Shown one piece after another: positions 53,801-64,000 of a DNA stretch of 64,000 bases. The stretch's first letter is position 1. Each line of letters begins with the position of its first letter. The position numbers and the translations under genes are program-made. The stretch lies in the NCBI GenBank assembly GCA_963971405.1, contig OZ020484.1:8060001-8124000 (forward strand), in the 5' to 3' direction. Under the pieces are notes generated by a model. The model did no database searches, was not told where the DNA came from, and worked only from the letters and a program-made list of their open reading frames with translations. The stretch comes from Psococerastis gibbosa (taxonomy: Eukaryota > Arthropoda > Insecta > Psocodea > Psocidae).

Positions 53801-54434
53801 TTAGGGGGCATGATCTTCCGCCTCCGTGGTGCTCATATGTACAGTCCGTTCATATATTTTAAGGTCACAGGATGAGCCCTTGTTACGCGTTTTAAACAAC
53901 CACAACCAAGTTCACCTCTCACTACTTGGAGGGGTTTACAACCGCACGGTCACCTTCTAACATTCCTGGAGAAAGACCATTCCATCTCTGTTGGTTGTCG
54001 CCATAATGCGGTTTTTACCACTGACTTCTCGCCTTCCTTTCAGGTTCTGGTTCATTATCCTGACGGGGCTGTTGATCTGCTTGATCATCTACAGAGGCAT
54101 CATCCTAACTGTTCCTTGGATCCGTCCATACCTGTTGAACACCCGCAACACCTTGTTGAAAGAAAAGGTTATTAAAAGAGCCATCAATGGACTCGGCTGT
54201 GGCGACTTTTGGCTGTTGTATCTGCTGGCGAAGAACATGGACCCACACATCTTCTACCAGGTTGTCAAGGAGCTCGCCAGAACTCCTGTGAGCGTCGACA
54301 ACAGCTGCGGCGTCGGAAGCTGCAGCGCCGGTGCCAGTGAGGGCTGCTGTGGGCCCGAGCACGGCCTATTTCTTAATAATGTCGGAATGTCTTTAAGAAA
54401 AAGTAATGACAACAACGCAACCTTGTTGGTTTAA
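47521..54434 (+). CDS. Innexin gene 2 (Inx2-like / ogre-like), four exons
   Basis: Gap-junction channel subunit, 409 residues. Coding exons are 47521-47889, 48065-48229, 52839-53143 and 54044-54434, with phases 0, 0, 2 exactly as in gene 1. Seen in the protein: MLSLLGGLKS start, TM1 at about 30-46, loop-1 cysteines C55 and C70, YYQW at 112-115, TM2, TM3 at about 190-208, loop-2 cysteines C246 and C264 with FPRVTKC and NIVNEKVYVF, and TM4 at about 280-305. The C-tail is about 40-50 residues longer than typical Inx1/Inx2 and contains a cysteine-rich stretch (C368, C373, C381, C382). WKSFEGGRLENILMGLN and the loop-2 flanks resemble Inx2, while the end of exon 1 is nearly the same as gene 1. It could be a divergent Inx2 or a lineage-specific ogre duplicate, so no symbol is given. 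Family assignment is very secure. Confidence 0.93.
47890..48064 (+). other. Gene 2 intron 1 (175 bp)
   Basis: Short intron with a C-tract at about 47,997-48,011 and acceptor TTTGGTTTACAG. The equivalent intron in gene 1 is about 44 times longer. Confidence 0.9.
48065..48229 (+). CDS. Gene 2 coding exon 2 (residues 124-178)
   Basis: It starts AMLCFVPKHLW and includes FEGGRLENILMG and a Lys-containing cytoplasmic loop, ending CASSRC before the canonical donor GTAAGT. It is three codons longer than the gene 1 exon. Confidence 0.92.
48508..48935 (+). repeat. GC-rich degenerate tandem array in intron 2
   Basis: About four units of 100-130 bp, each with a GGGGG(T/C)C...CCCCGG palindrome followed by a GATTTTTxAAA block and an AATAGGCCTGAAAT-like block, begin near 48,508, 48,656, 48,780 and 48,890. 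Reverse-complemented, they resemble the units at 46,596-46,930. Confidence 0.75.
48936..52110. other. Unexplained 3.2-kb region in intron 2
   Basis: The first 700 bases are of mixed composition. 49,860-50,560 is extremely AT-rich with TAATAAT and AATAAAT words. 50,560-51,320 contains many TCGAC, TTTCGAC and CGGTTT words. No long open frame, terminal repeat or recognised protein motif was found. It could be one large non-coding insertion, but I cannot find its ends. Confidence 0.35.
52310..52526 (-). repeat. Dispersed repeat B, reverse copy
   Basis: Reverse complement of the 5,222 and 43,850 copies: GGTCATGCTTTCGCCTGTTT to CGTTGGCATTGGACAAGGGA. A 105-codon open frame on the opposite strand is a by-product of the repeat and not a gene. 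Confidence 0.75.
52839..53143 (+). CDS. Gene 2 coding exon 3 (residues 179-280)
   Basis: Acceptor TGTTCTAG ends at 52,838. This start keeps phase 0 and gives SPNSTYALRYFFCEF. The later AG at 52,849 would break phase. TM3 and loop 2 follow (C246, C264), ending inside Trp280 (TG|G) before GTAGGT. Confidence 0.88.
53144..54043 (+). other. Gene 2 intron 3 (900 bp)
   Basis: It holds the longest G-tract in the window (24 G, 53,191-53,214). A GGCGAAGCCAG plus T-tract and G-tract repeat fragment lies at about 53,571-53,615. The acceptor is CTTCCTTTCAG. Confidence 0.85.
54044..54434 (+). CDS. Gene 2 coding exon 4 (residues 281-409 and stop)
   Basis: FWFIILTGLLICLII gives TM4, then the tail with GCGDFWLLYLLAKNMDPHIF. 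After KELAR it diverges from known innexins as I recall them: SCGVGSCSAGASEGCCGPEH, then a Ser/Asn-rich end. TAA is at 54,432-54,434. Confidence 0.93.
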
Positions 54435-54605
54435 ATGGGCAAAGAACGGCTTGTATTCCGTGGAAAGAGTAAATCGCACAATAATGTATGTGCCTACGGT
54501 ACTGCACATTGCAGTTTATGTATTGTTCTAAATTACACTGCCACAAAATAGCTATAATTATATTGTAAACAATGGTAGGCCTACTACTATGTACTGAATG
54601 ATGAT

Positions 54606-54637
54606 ATTAAAATCCTATAGAGGCTGTTAGTAATAAA
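54606..54637 (+). promoter_or_regulatory. Possible polyadenylation signals of gene 2
   Basis: ATTAAA (54,606) and AATAAA (54,632) lie about 170-200 bases past the stop codon. No cleavage site can be verified. Confidence 0.3.
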
Positions 54638-55097
54638 TTAAGGTGGGTAATTAGAATCATTGTAAGAACACTATAGGCTCCCGCCTATAATATATGTAAT
54701 ATATACAGTATATATTTATTACCTATTTGCTATTATTAGATGGTTGCAAGTGAATTTGTGTTTGTGAATATGTGAATTTATTTTTGAACAATTTTAAGGC
54801 CAAGCAAGCATTATAATAGATGGATAATGTATTGATTGTATTTTCTTTAGGCTTACCTTGTTATATCTTCTATAAACATTTGTATGCTTACTTAAATAGC
54901 TAAACACATCAAAATCTGGATTTATCCTTAACAGTCAATTTAGTACCAACGTAGAAGAATAACGTAGGCAGGAATAAGTGTAGATTAGTCTAAGAACTAA
55001 TTGGTTTCGCGTAGTTCAGGCGCTTGCCATGCATTCAGCGGCGGAGCGTGCATGAAAGGTGGGCAATGCCGCATTACACACAACAAATGAATGAATA

Positions 55098-56176
55098 AAG
55101 AACCGGTCCAAGCTTACTCGAATATGCTTTCCAATTTATCAAAATTAGTAGATAGAGAAAATGAGTAATTTCATGGTAAATAATTTTCCTATGGTTAAAT
55201 TTCCGATATCTCGGGGGGGGGGGGGGGGGGGGGTGTCCACCTGACGTCACTCGTCACTGGTGGTGAGGTAAATTCTAGCTAGATAGGTCAGACCAACACA
55301 TTACCACACAATAATACTGGCAGGGCACGCAATGCATTTGAGCGTGAATTTTCTATCATTTTTTCAAAAAAAACTTTTTTTACAAAACCAAATACTTTTT
55401 TTGGGAAAGCAACCTGTCCGGTTTCGTTACTCATTTTAACACCTAAAACATACCTGAAGGTCGAAATCATCAATAGAAAGGTGTCGCAGAAAAATTATTT
55501 TTTAGTCATTTTTCATTAAAATTTAGTCATTTTTATTTTTATACCCCCAGAAGCAAACTATCAAGGGGCAAGCGACCCCCCGCATTTTATCAACATTAAC
55601 AACTACAATATATGTGGATTTAAAAGAAATCGTTGGAGCCGTTTTTGGGAAATAATTTTTTTTTAGACGTTTTTTGGGAGTTTTCTGGGAATGAAACCCC
55701 CCAAATTGAGTTAGTCCAAAATAAAAAAAATGGTCCCGAGGTATGATTTTTGTGAACCTACATGCCGAATTTCATCAAAATCGACTTACTAGTCTGCCCG
55801 GAAATCGACGAACAGACAGACAGACAGACAGACATTTCGTAAAAACCACTTTTTTGGGTTCCTGGAACAAGCAGTATGGATGGCATGTCCCAACAGAAGA
55901 AGACCTTTGGGGCGTCCGAGACGACGCTATGGCGACCAGCTAAACGAAGATATACAGGAAGTTGGCCTTCGGGCCGATAATTGGTGTGATCTGGCGAAGG
56001 ACAGGATCCGGTGGCGTAGTGTTGTGAATGCGGCCAAAAGTCCCCCAGGGCTGACAGCGCCAACTTAAGTCAAGTAAGTCAGGAACCTTAAAACGTGTAA
56101 ATCCGTTGAAATCTCGGAATCGAAAATTTCGACCGTCACAAAGCTTTCCTTATACTACTTATAAATTGGAAAGCAA
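55098..56176 (-). mobile_element. Family A element, copy 7, reverse, with nested LINE tail
   Basis: AAAGAACCGGTCCAAGCTTA at the left and ATAAATTGGAAAGCAAT at the right, with a 21-base G-tract at 55,213-55,233 and the AGACAGACAG block near 55,813. A retroposon piece (about 55,869-56,085) interrupts the CCTGG...AACCTTAAAACG motif. Confidence 0.88.
55869..56085 (+). mobile_element. LINE 3' fragment nested in family A copy 7
   Basis: The plus strand reads RRPLGRPRRRYGDQLNEDIQ, then EVGLRADNWCDLAKDRIRWR, SVVNAAKSP and a stop, the typical basic/Trp-rich C-terminus of a LINE ORF. A TAAGTCAAGTAAGTCA tail follows. GGAAC occurs at both edges, a possible short target duplication. It is younger than the host element. 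Confidence 0.8.
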
Positions 56177-56565
56177 TAATTAAGCATTTAGGCCTATTTG
56201 TAAACAGACAGTCCAATGATATGGAAATATTAACTTAAACTTATCTTAAGCTTATCTTAATTTACATGTATGAGTCATAACTATTATTATGAAATTAGAG
56301 TTATAAGCAGTATACATCTATTTAACAATATGAAGATAAATTAGTAATATTGTATACATGATATGAGGTTCATTTGTGACGTCATTTTGTACCAGTTTCA
56401 AGGAAAGCGTTGATTTTTCCATAAGCCTCAATACTATTTTAAAATGATTTTTAATTACGTATTATTTTAAAGTGATATTTTTCTATGAATAATGGAGAAT
56501 ATATATATTAAATTATATGCAGCGAAATAATGGTCCAGACATAGTAAAAATATTATAAAAAATAT

Positions 56566-57643
56566 AGTTAGTTTAGTTTAGCCAACGCCCGTCTGTGGCA
56601 GTTGGGCCATTAGACGCCGAGCCTCCCAGTAGCGCCTCGTTGTGTCGGCAGGAAGAAGTTTTAATCTGGAACAGGTCTCCAAGTGAGTGGCCACCATCCT
56701 TCCGGACGCGCACAGTGGACAGATGTCGGAGTCAGCAATTCCGATGCGGTGAAGGTGGGCTTGGAGTAAGTCGTGTCCGGTAGTTAGGCGGAAACGCGCG
56801 ACCGCAGCGCTTCTCTCCAAGTTTGACGGGATGTGTCCGGGGGTGGTGAGTGGCTCCCATTTTTTACCAGTGCTCAGGCTCCGAAGTTGAAGACTAGTGG
56901 CCTTGGAGATTTTCGCGGCTATTATGTTCCGTGCTGACTGGAGGGTTTGTGGAGCTTCGGGTTGGTCTGCTTCCGCTCCCTTTTTTGCCATTTTGTCCGC
57001 TATTTCATTTCCTACGAGACCGACGTGGCTTGGGACCCACTGAAGCCTGGCATTCCACTCAGCATTGATGAGTTCGGCTAGTTTGTTGCGGCAGTTTGAT
57101 GTGCGGGGACAGTCAGTGGGCTTGTTGTTACTGAGTGCCAGAATTGCCGCCTGGGAGTCGATCAGGAACACCAGGTTGCCGGGATTAGTTGTGAGGTTGA
57201 GAATTCTGTTGGTAGCTTCGGTAATGGCGGCAACTTCACCGTCGTAGTTGCTTGTATTCCTTCCTACTGCTGAGTGCTGTTGAAATAAATTACAGAAAGA
57301 TCCAGCTCCTGTGGAGTTTGATTCAGGGTTGTATGAGCCGTCGGTATAAACATGGAGCCACTCGGTAGCTGGATATAGATTGTGTATAGTTTCTAGGGCA
57401 CTTTGTCTGAGTTCAAAAGCGCTTAGGTCTTTCTTGTTAGTTGCATACTTTGTATTTCCAGGTTTATGCTTGGTAACGCTGACACTGTTTTATTGTAACT
57501 TTGCAGAGGCGCACGTACGGGCGGATGCCTCAGTCAGCGGATGCCAATCTAAAAAAATTCGATGTAGTACAGAACAACGCGCTGAGAACAATTACCGGTG
57601 GTGTAAAATCTACTCCTATTGTGGCAATGCAGCTCCAAACAGG
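56566..57643 (-). mobile_element. I-clade-like LINE: RNase H 3' part plus inverted 5' segment
   Basis: On the minus strand an open frame from about 57,460 to 56,578 encodes a full RNase H domain with all four acidic residues in context (YTDGS, DGEVAAI, IDSQAAI, NEIADKMAK), WVPSHVGLVGN, and the tail TGHDLLQAHLHRIGI, CPLCASGR and RRLMAQLPQTGVG. The 3' end has TAAAC repeats. The adjoining segment at about 57,506-57,643 is in the opposite orientation and encodes FDVVQNNALRTITGGVKSTP, the linker that normally precedes RNase H. Both lie inside a single perfect 15-bp duplication TATTATAAAAAATAT (56,551-56,565; 57,644-57,658). It is the same family as 34,092-34,738. Confidence 0.88.
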
Positions 57644-57659
57644 TATTATAAAAAATATT

Positions 57660-58200
57660 AAAAAAATTAATTAGATGCTAAGAGCTTAGTTTTCACATGC
57701 AAACGGCGGCCATTTTGAATAATATGGATATAGGTTTGTCGTCAGCGACCCGAACCTAGTTACCAAAACTGTCCCTACAGAACCTCATACATATCTTTTA
57801 CATTTCAACTAAGTCTTTACGATTATAAATGGTTATCTGGACTCAATATAGCCAATGTTATGATAAATTTTCGTTTGTTATCGGTAATGTCCTAATGTCT
57901 ATATTTGTAGCATTAATATTAAATATTTTAGTTAGCCTGTAAATGGGAGTATTTGCACGTTCATTATGTTGGTTCTGGGTGTTTGAAGATAAAAAAGGTC
58001 TTTGTGTCTGGATCATCGTCTATTTGATGGTATTAATTAAAAAATTTTCTTAGAGCTCTGATGAATCAATGAAAGAATGGAATATATTACATTGTATATA
58101 TAGGACTTTTATTGCAATTTTTTATCTTCTTGCCTTTAGCGTGGGCATCTGAAGGGGGAACCGGGTTCTTCAATTTTGTCTGCAAGGGGCCAAGGGCTTT
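57660..58200. other. Gene-free stretch
   Basis: AT-rich DNA with no recognised element or coding similarity. Confidence 0.45.
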
Positions 58201-58204
58201 CCAA

Positions 58205-58520
58205 TAGAGACAGTGACATTACCTCGCCGGGCATTACATCGCTGGACAGTACATCGCCGGGCACTTCCTCGCGTGACAGAGCATCGCCAGACAAATCTCT
58301 CTTCTTACATTAAACCTAACATGGACAAGGCATCGCCTTTATGCAAATTTCGGTCACTGCATCGCCGGTCATTACCTCGCTGACAAGTACATCGCCAAAA
58401 TTGAAATATCGGGCGTTGCATCGCCAGACAAGTCTCTTTTCTTACAATAAATCGAATACGGACAACACATCGCTGTTTATGCAAATTTTGGTCATTGCAA
58501 CGCCGAGCTTCTCATCTCAA
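58205..58520 (+). repeat. CATCGCC-type minisatellite
   Basis: A 15-base word like ACATCGCCGGGCATT is repeated about five times at 58,209-58,288, then spaced copies continue to about 58,520 within two longer units that share CAGACAAGTCTCT, TTACAATAAA and TTTATGCAAATTT blocks (about 145 bp apart). A short plus-strand frame crosses it but is not gene-like. Confidence 0.75.
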
Positions 58521-58944
58521 CCACCAGGTGGCGACACTGCCCTCTCTTCTTACATTTTTTTTTAAACAAGGGCTGTCGCACGATTTTGGATCATGGCAGT
58601 CTAATCCTAAGCCAAAACATGCCTGTAATGTTGTCTTCTTATAATGTTTCATAACTCCATACCGGGAATATACTTGGGATATATCAGGTTTTCATTTTAG
58701 GGAGCATCCATAAATTGCGTAACGCTTCTGGTGGGGGTCCCATCAGGGTTATGCTTCGTTACGATAGGGTCTTCAATTATGAGCGACTCGCGATGCTATT
58801 TTAATCATATTATGCTGCTAGTATGACCCTCTCTTGACTATAATGTGTACCTATTCTAATCGCTTTCCGAGCCTGCCTTAATCCTGTCATGCAGATGGTA
58901 GGATTTTCAATAACTACAAAACTGTTGAAATATGGTTTTATTAT

Positions 58945-59105
58945 GGTATGCAATAAAAAATCCCTTTCGGCTCTGGCCGATCAGGAGTAGTGAGATTCCG
59001 CAGACCCTGCTTTTCGTCTACGCTACCTACTACGCTATGTATGCAATAAAAAATTAAAAGTACTTCATTATTTTCCCGACCACAACATAAACACTCTTGT
59101 GTTCC
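58945..59105 (-). repeat. Dispersed repeat, reverse copy of 10,710-10,900
   Basis: ATCCCTTTCGGCTCTGGCCG, then TACGCTACCTACTACGCTATG, then TTATTTTCCCGACCACAACA match the 10.7-kb segment in reverse. Confidence 0.6.
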
Positions 59106-60838
59106 AAACAATGACGACTACGAACTTTTACTCATTAAATTATTTTTACTTTGAATGGACGTCATCTTGAAATCGTTGATTTGTCGTAAAAAGTGTTGAT
59201 AACCATTATCGTAGATAATAATACGAGTTGCTGTCAGATTTTAGTTCATTCCTTTGCGACCAATTAACTGAGATATGAATTATATGAGGTTTCAATCGGC
59301 CACCATCTTGTAACTTAATAGTGGATCTACTGTAGCTGGTTAACGAAATCTATCAAGAAATTTGTGGGATCAATTTTTGTGCCAAGTTTCATCAAAGTCA
59401 GATAATATTTTCGGAAGTTAGAGTGTTACCTAAACATACATATACAGTACATATTATATATACTGTAGCCTATATAACATTTTGGACGGAGGGTGGTTTT
59501 AGGCTCAGGGGGTCATGAAATGAAAAGTTGTGATGATATTTTTGGAAAGTTGCCGAACATTGGTCGCCATCTCAATAGGTAGGCTAGATAAATCTCCCTA
59601 AAACAGATTAAGCCTACATGACATTTTAATATTCAATATATACAAATAAATAGAACCTGAAATACTGAAATAAATCTTACTTACAGTATATACAGTTATA
59701 CAGTATATAAGTTCTTACATAGCAGGTACGAGAAATACGCATGCCACAACAAATATTTCGGTTTTTTTTTTCTATTGTTTGACAATAAATTATTAAAGGT
59801 AGGCTATACCAGTGTTGGTAAAACATATGACATAATGAAGATGACAGATGTTATACTTAAAACGTAAGGCTACTGAATTCCTATAATGATTCTCCCTCTT
59901 TCAAAGTTTCATTTTAGCTTATTTCCCACTTTACCACATGAGACTCCATTTAAATATTATTAAATTGGATATATTAGCCCAGAGTGGAAATGAAATCATA
60001 TTGAGCTTATTTGCTTTTTGAGTTCTATTTGAACTACCGATTGAGTTTTCCACGTCATCATAGTAATCATAATATACTGCCTATGAGCTATGAGCCTATG
60101 GCCCTCTCCTTCACCTAACTGTACATATCAATAAGTTTAAAATTGCAATATAGGTTAATAATAATACAATACGTTTTGTATTGTTCATGAATTAAATAAA
60201 TAAATATGAGTGTCTTAGCTGTCGATTACAAAAGCCAGAACGCCAACAGACATCCGATTACTACTTATAATAATACGAGTACTGCTAATCGCGGCATCAC
60301 TATACATGAAGTTACATTCTACTGTCATTTTTCACCCATTTTAACAAACAAATTTAAATTCATGGAAAGAAATCTTTCTTTTCCCTACTACTAACAATGA
60401 CATTTTTATTAAAAAAATAATTTTAAGGGGATAAAATAGATTTTCAAACATTGTCAAGTAGCCTCTTTGTTAACATTACCCTCACTACTGCTGTTTTTTT
60501 CTATTCAAATATATTCTTAAATTCCCCTTGTTCGCCATAGATACTGTAAATAGTGCAAAAATGCATTCTTATAATTCTGCGGTATATTATATTGTAACTT
60601 ACTGTATGTTTGTTGTTTTGACTGGACCTACCTATACCAGAGCGTAAGGTGGCCTACATAAGTTCAATTTGAGCAACCTAAAAATACACTGAACAGAAAC
60701 AAGAATAACAAGATATATCATCAGGCAAAGGTGGGTAGAAAGCATATCATACACCTTACAAAAATACACTCGTTCTGTGACGGCCGCATAAAAGTCTGAC
60801 ACGATTTTTTTCAGGAGACTTGATTCTTGAGTTTCAAT
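59106..60838. other. Gene-free stretch
   Basis: TATA/ACAGTATA-rich sequence with no recognised element ends, arrays or protein similarity. Confidence 0.45.
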
Positions 60839-61410
60839 CTAAGGATTGGTTTGCAGCGAATGTTTTATTTTTCTCCTCCACTCTTGTCTGTTTTGTGCGG
60901 TCCTTTTTAGTTCTTTGTAGGTGGCGCACCCTAGGTCCTTCATGACATCTTCTAGGTACTCCTTCCTCTTTCGTCCTCTTGAGTTGGTGCCTTCAACCAT
61001 ACCCTCAATGATGCTCTTGAGGAGCCCTTCGTGTCTCAGAATATGCCCCATCCATTTGCCTCTTCTTGTTGAAATGGTGGCCATAATAGCTCTTTTTTCG
61101 TTTATTCTATGGAGCACTTCTTCGTTGGTTATGTGGTTTCTCCATGGGATTTTCATGATTCTTCTGTATCAACACAACTCAAAGGCTTCCAGCTTTTTTT
61201 TTCATGTTCGTAAATGCACCATGTCTCACTTCCGTACAAGAGCACACTCCACACTAGAGTTTTGAGAAGTCTTTTCCTTATTTCCAAGTCGATGTTGTTA
61301 GCTTCGAATATCTTTGACTTTATGTTAAAAGCTAGTCTGGCTAAGTTAGACTTGATAGGGTACCCAAAAACACTTTCAACTTTACATGTTAAAGACAATT
61401 ACGTAGATTA
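60839..61410 (-). pseudogene. LINE ORF C-terminal fragment
   Basis: Two minus-strand frames adjoin near 61,155. The upstream one includes RKRLLKTLVWSVLLYGSETW and the downstream one GKWMGHILRHEGLLKSIIEG, SRGRKRKEYLEDVMKDLG and NRQEWRRKIKHSLQTNP with a stop. LLYGSETW, W.GHILRH and the basic tail are standard for the end of a non-LTR RT ORF. A frameshift separates the halves. Confidence 0.85.
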
Positions 61411-63060
61411 TACTGTTGGCTAAACAGCTCATTATAAAAAAAATTACTGCAGCAAAAAAGATTTACCTAGGCCTATTCTGCCGTGCTAAACTTAACCTAA
61501 CACTAACCATAAAAACGAAAAAAACGTTTTTGTTAATATGAATCATGGATTTGACACTTGAGAGGACTTTTGGTTGGTGGAAATAGTTTTTTAATCATGA
61601 ATGTACTGTTTTTTTTTTATAAGAAAATGGAGTTAGGGTACGTTGACTGAATTTTTGTACAATTTCCTGCTGCGAGATATGGACTGAACAGTGAACACAC
61701 TAACTTTCGATATTACCCATGATTTTTTAATGCAATGTCGAAGTAGAGGAGAATGCGCTAACTCAACTATAACCACGTTAAATGAGAAAGAAGCCCCATG
61801 TATCGGTCATTCTATTTGAAATGAAAATATCTGATTTATTTATAGAAGTTTTGTCAAGAGTTGGTTTTAAATTATGATTGCTTCAATAATAATCAGCGGT
61901 TTAGCTTAATGACTCTTAATTTAAACGCTTGAATGTTTTCCCGGTCTCAAACATAAGGTGTCTATGCGTTGTTTTTGATTCATAATGTATTCTTCCAACA
62001 TTAACAATCTGATACTCATGTTAGGGGAAACACAAATTGTCGAATGTGTCAGGAAATAATTTTATTTATGGCCTACTATTGCGCTTCGGAAAGATGTGTA
62101 TACCTCATCGGAATTAAAACATGCCAAAATATAAAATGGAAAATAGATCAGGGTCTTGTAGCTTAGCACGGCAGTATTGGCCAGCTCTTACGTTATTGCG
62201 TTCACCTAGTACACAAAGTAGGCTATGCCATTTTAGAAAGAAATAACATTATTTTTAATTTCATTATGAGCGCATTTTCGTCATTTCCGCCCACTCTTAC
62301 AATTAACTGATTTTAATGCATGATGTATAATTTAACCCACTTCTCAACTTATTAACATAGAAAAAAAGTACCTAGCAGGAAGATATAAGTGAACTGTTTT
62401 AGACGGGCCCAATGCGCTACGGATAACAGTTTGTTCAAAATAACTTAGAGTAAACAGGTTACACAATGAAATGGTGATGGCTGTGTATCCCCATTCCTCT
62501 TTCAAAAAAAGCGTACAAAAATATTTCAGGCCACTTTGTTCAAACAATTTCTCCAGGGGCACCATCGGGCATCGGGCCCTCGTGTTTGGTTATACAAATC
62601 TTCATTTGTTAGAAATTAAACCTCACGTTACTGCTTCAAAATGAGTTAAACACAATCAGGTTTAACACGTGTATCAGTTACTTATACTTGAAACTTGACT
62701 ACATAGGCTATAATTTTACAACATTTCGTATAAGTATTGTACTATTGACAGATCTCCCTTTCCAAATTCCTGGGCAAGGCATTGGATGCCTGCTTAATTT
62801 TATTCTACGGGGTAATGGCTAGTCTTAAGCAACTCAGAAGTCTCATAATATAACTTGTTTAAAGTTAATACACCCTTCGGGTAATTGTTCATGGCGCGCA
62901 AATTTTATTTGTAGTTTAATTATACATTAGTTTTCATTCGGTATACCGCATTGGCTAATAACAATAATATTTTTTACAATTTCAGTAGTCCTATCCAATA
63001 TTTTACTCAAAACTTTGGTCTGATGGTTTCTACAATACAATAAAAATAGCCGCAACTGAA
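61411..63060. other. Gene-free stretch
   Basis: AT-rich DNA with only short, unsupported frames. Confidence 0.45.
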
Positions 63061-63160
63061 ATCTTTTGACATTCCACTTCGTCTCTCCACAGGTTCCGTG
63101 GTCTTCCTTGCCGCCTGAAGTCCTCCATTCTAGCTCTAAAATGACAATCCAAGTATCTGA
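63061..63160 (-). other. Possible LINE-tail scrap
   Basis: The minus strand reads RMEDFRRQGRPRNLWRDEVE, which carries the GRPRxxWRDEV motif of LINE tails. It is only about 25 codons, so the call is weak. Confidence 0.3.
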
Positions 63161-64000
63161 AACAATTGCAATTCCAGCATTATTAATGTCAGTATAGCCT
63201 ATTTCAATGGCCGTAAGCAGTATACCTAATAGCAAAGTTTCAAAAAGTTTACCTTAATTGTTAGCGGTGCCATTGTAGACCTATTTATAAGGTTGCAGTA
63301 AAATTAGAAAAATCAAATTTCACTCTTTTTTTACACCCTAGCCTAGCAAAAATACACTAGCTTAGAGAATTTCACCCTTTTCGAAGTACGGTACTGTTCG
63401 TCGTGAAAAAAATGTAAGACAGCATCTATGGATATGGCATACTAGCCTATACTTTTTAACGTAATGACAATAAATGCAGCCTTACTGGGATAATAGGGTG
63501 AGAGTAAGAATTTTGAATGTGTATTGCAGTGTAAGCTTCTAAGCTATTAGCCTACAGTATATCAGTGGTTCTCCTTTTTGAAGGCGGTGCCCTTTTTTAC
63601 AGGAATTTAGTAAGCGGTGCCCAGCATGGCCCGAATGCATATATTCTTTATTGTACATGTAGGTCTACATACGAACAAATCCTACCGACCCTACCTTTTT
63701 GAACCTATCCTAAATACTTGTAACACCTCGATATCATGAACTTGGGCTTAAATAATAATAAAAATAACAACAAATCGTCTTTATTCAACAGCGTAGATAG
63801 CGCCAATGGCCCTTTCTTACACTAAACTGCATTTGCAAGTTGGAGAGTATAATTATTTCTATTCTCACAGAACTATATTGTCACAAAACCATTTAATTTT
63901 ATCAAATTTTAATGGGATTTACGAGCCTCATGGACGTATGCAGCTTTTAAATTAATGTTCTTAGTGTCCTTAGCGCAGGAGCCAGAGGGTTCGGGAGATA
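63161..64000. other. Gene-free stretch to the window edge
   Basis: An (AATAAT)n run at about 63,750-63,765 followed by AATCGTCTTTATTCAACAGC resembles the retroposon 3' tails elsewhere in the window (minus strand). Nothing else is supported. Confidence 0.4.

Overview
The window is nuclear animal DNA. It is intron-rich and AT-rich, with no operons, ribosome binding sites or CRISPR arrays, and it is heavily loaded with transposable elements. The only protein-coding genes I can support are two innexins (invertebrate gap-junction proteins). The first closely matches insect Innexin-1/ogre, so an arthropod, most likely an insect, is inferred. The order cannot be fixed from the sequence alone.

Layout: 1-7.1 kb is repeat-rich upstream DNA. 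It ends in an array of decayed partial copies of the first innexin exon (about 5.5-7.07 kb), interrupted by a Penelope-like retroelement fragment. 7,139-22,702 is innexin gene 1 (ogre/Inx1-like), with four coding exons and introns of about 7.8, 5.9 and 0.85 kb. 22.7-47.5 kb is intergenic and almost all recognisable content is mobile: an 850-bp inverted-repeat family present in many copies, several MITE families with readable target-site duplications, a tRNA-derived SINE, a hAT-like element and LINE 3' ends. 47,521-54,434 is innexin gene 2, with four coding exons and the same intron positions and phases (0, 0, 2). 54.4-64 kb is repeat-rich downstream DNA with LINE fragments and a minisatellite but no recognised gene.

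How the genes relate: both encode four-helix innexins with the YYQW motif and two cysteines in each extracellular loop. They lie in the same orientation about 25 kb apart. In Drosophila ogre, Inx2 and Inx7 are neighbours, so this pair is plausibly the ogre-Inx2 part of that old cluster. Gene 2 is divergent, however, and its first exon is ogre-like, so a lineage-specific duplicate or a gene-converted Inx2 is also possible. Both products are expected in the plasma membrane as gap-junction channel subunits.

The most unusual structures are: (a) the tandem array of broken first exons upstream of gene 1, with a similar orphan exon fragment upstream of gene 2; (b) two copies of one RNase H-bearing LINE family, one internally deleted with an open in-frame fusion ORF and one with a twin-priming inversion, each bounded by a perfect target-site duplication; (c) related GC-rich tandem arrays in opposite orientation around exons 1-2 of gene 2; and (d) more than 30 long G or C homopolymer tracts, most of which sit inside repeats near their ends.
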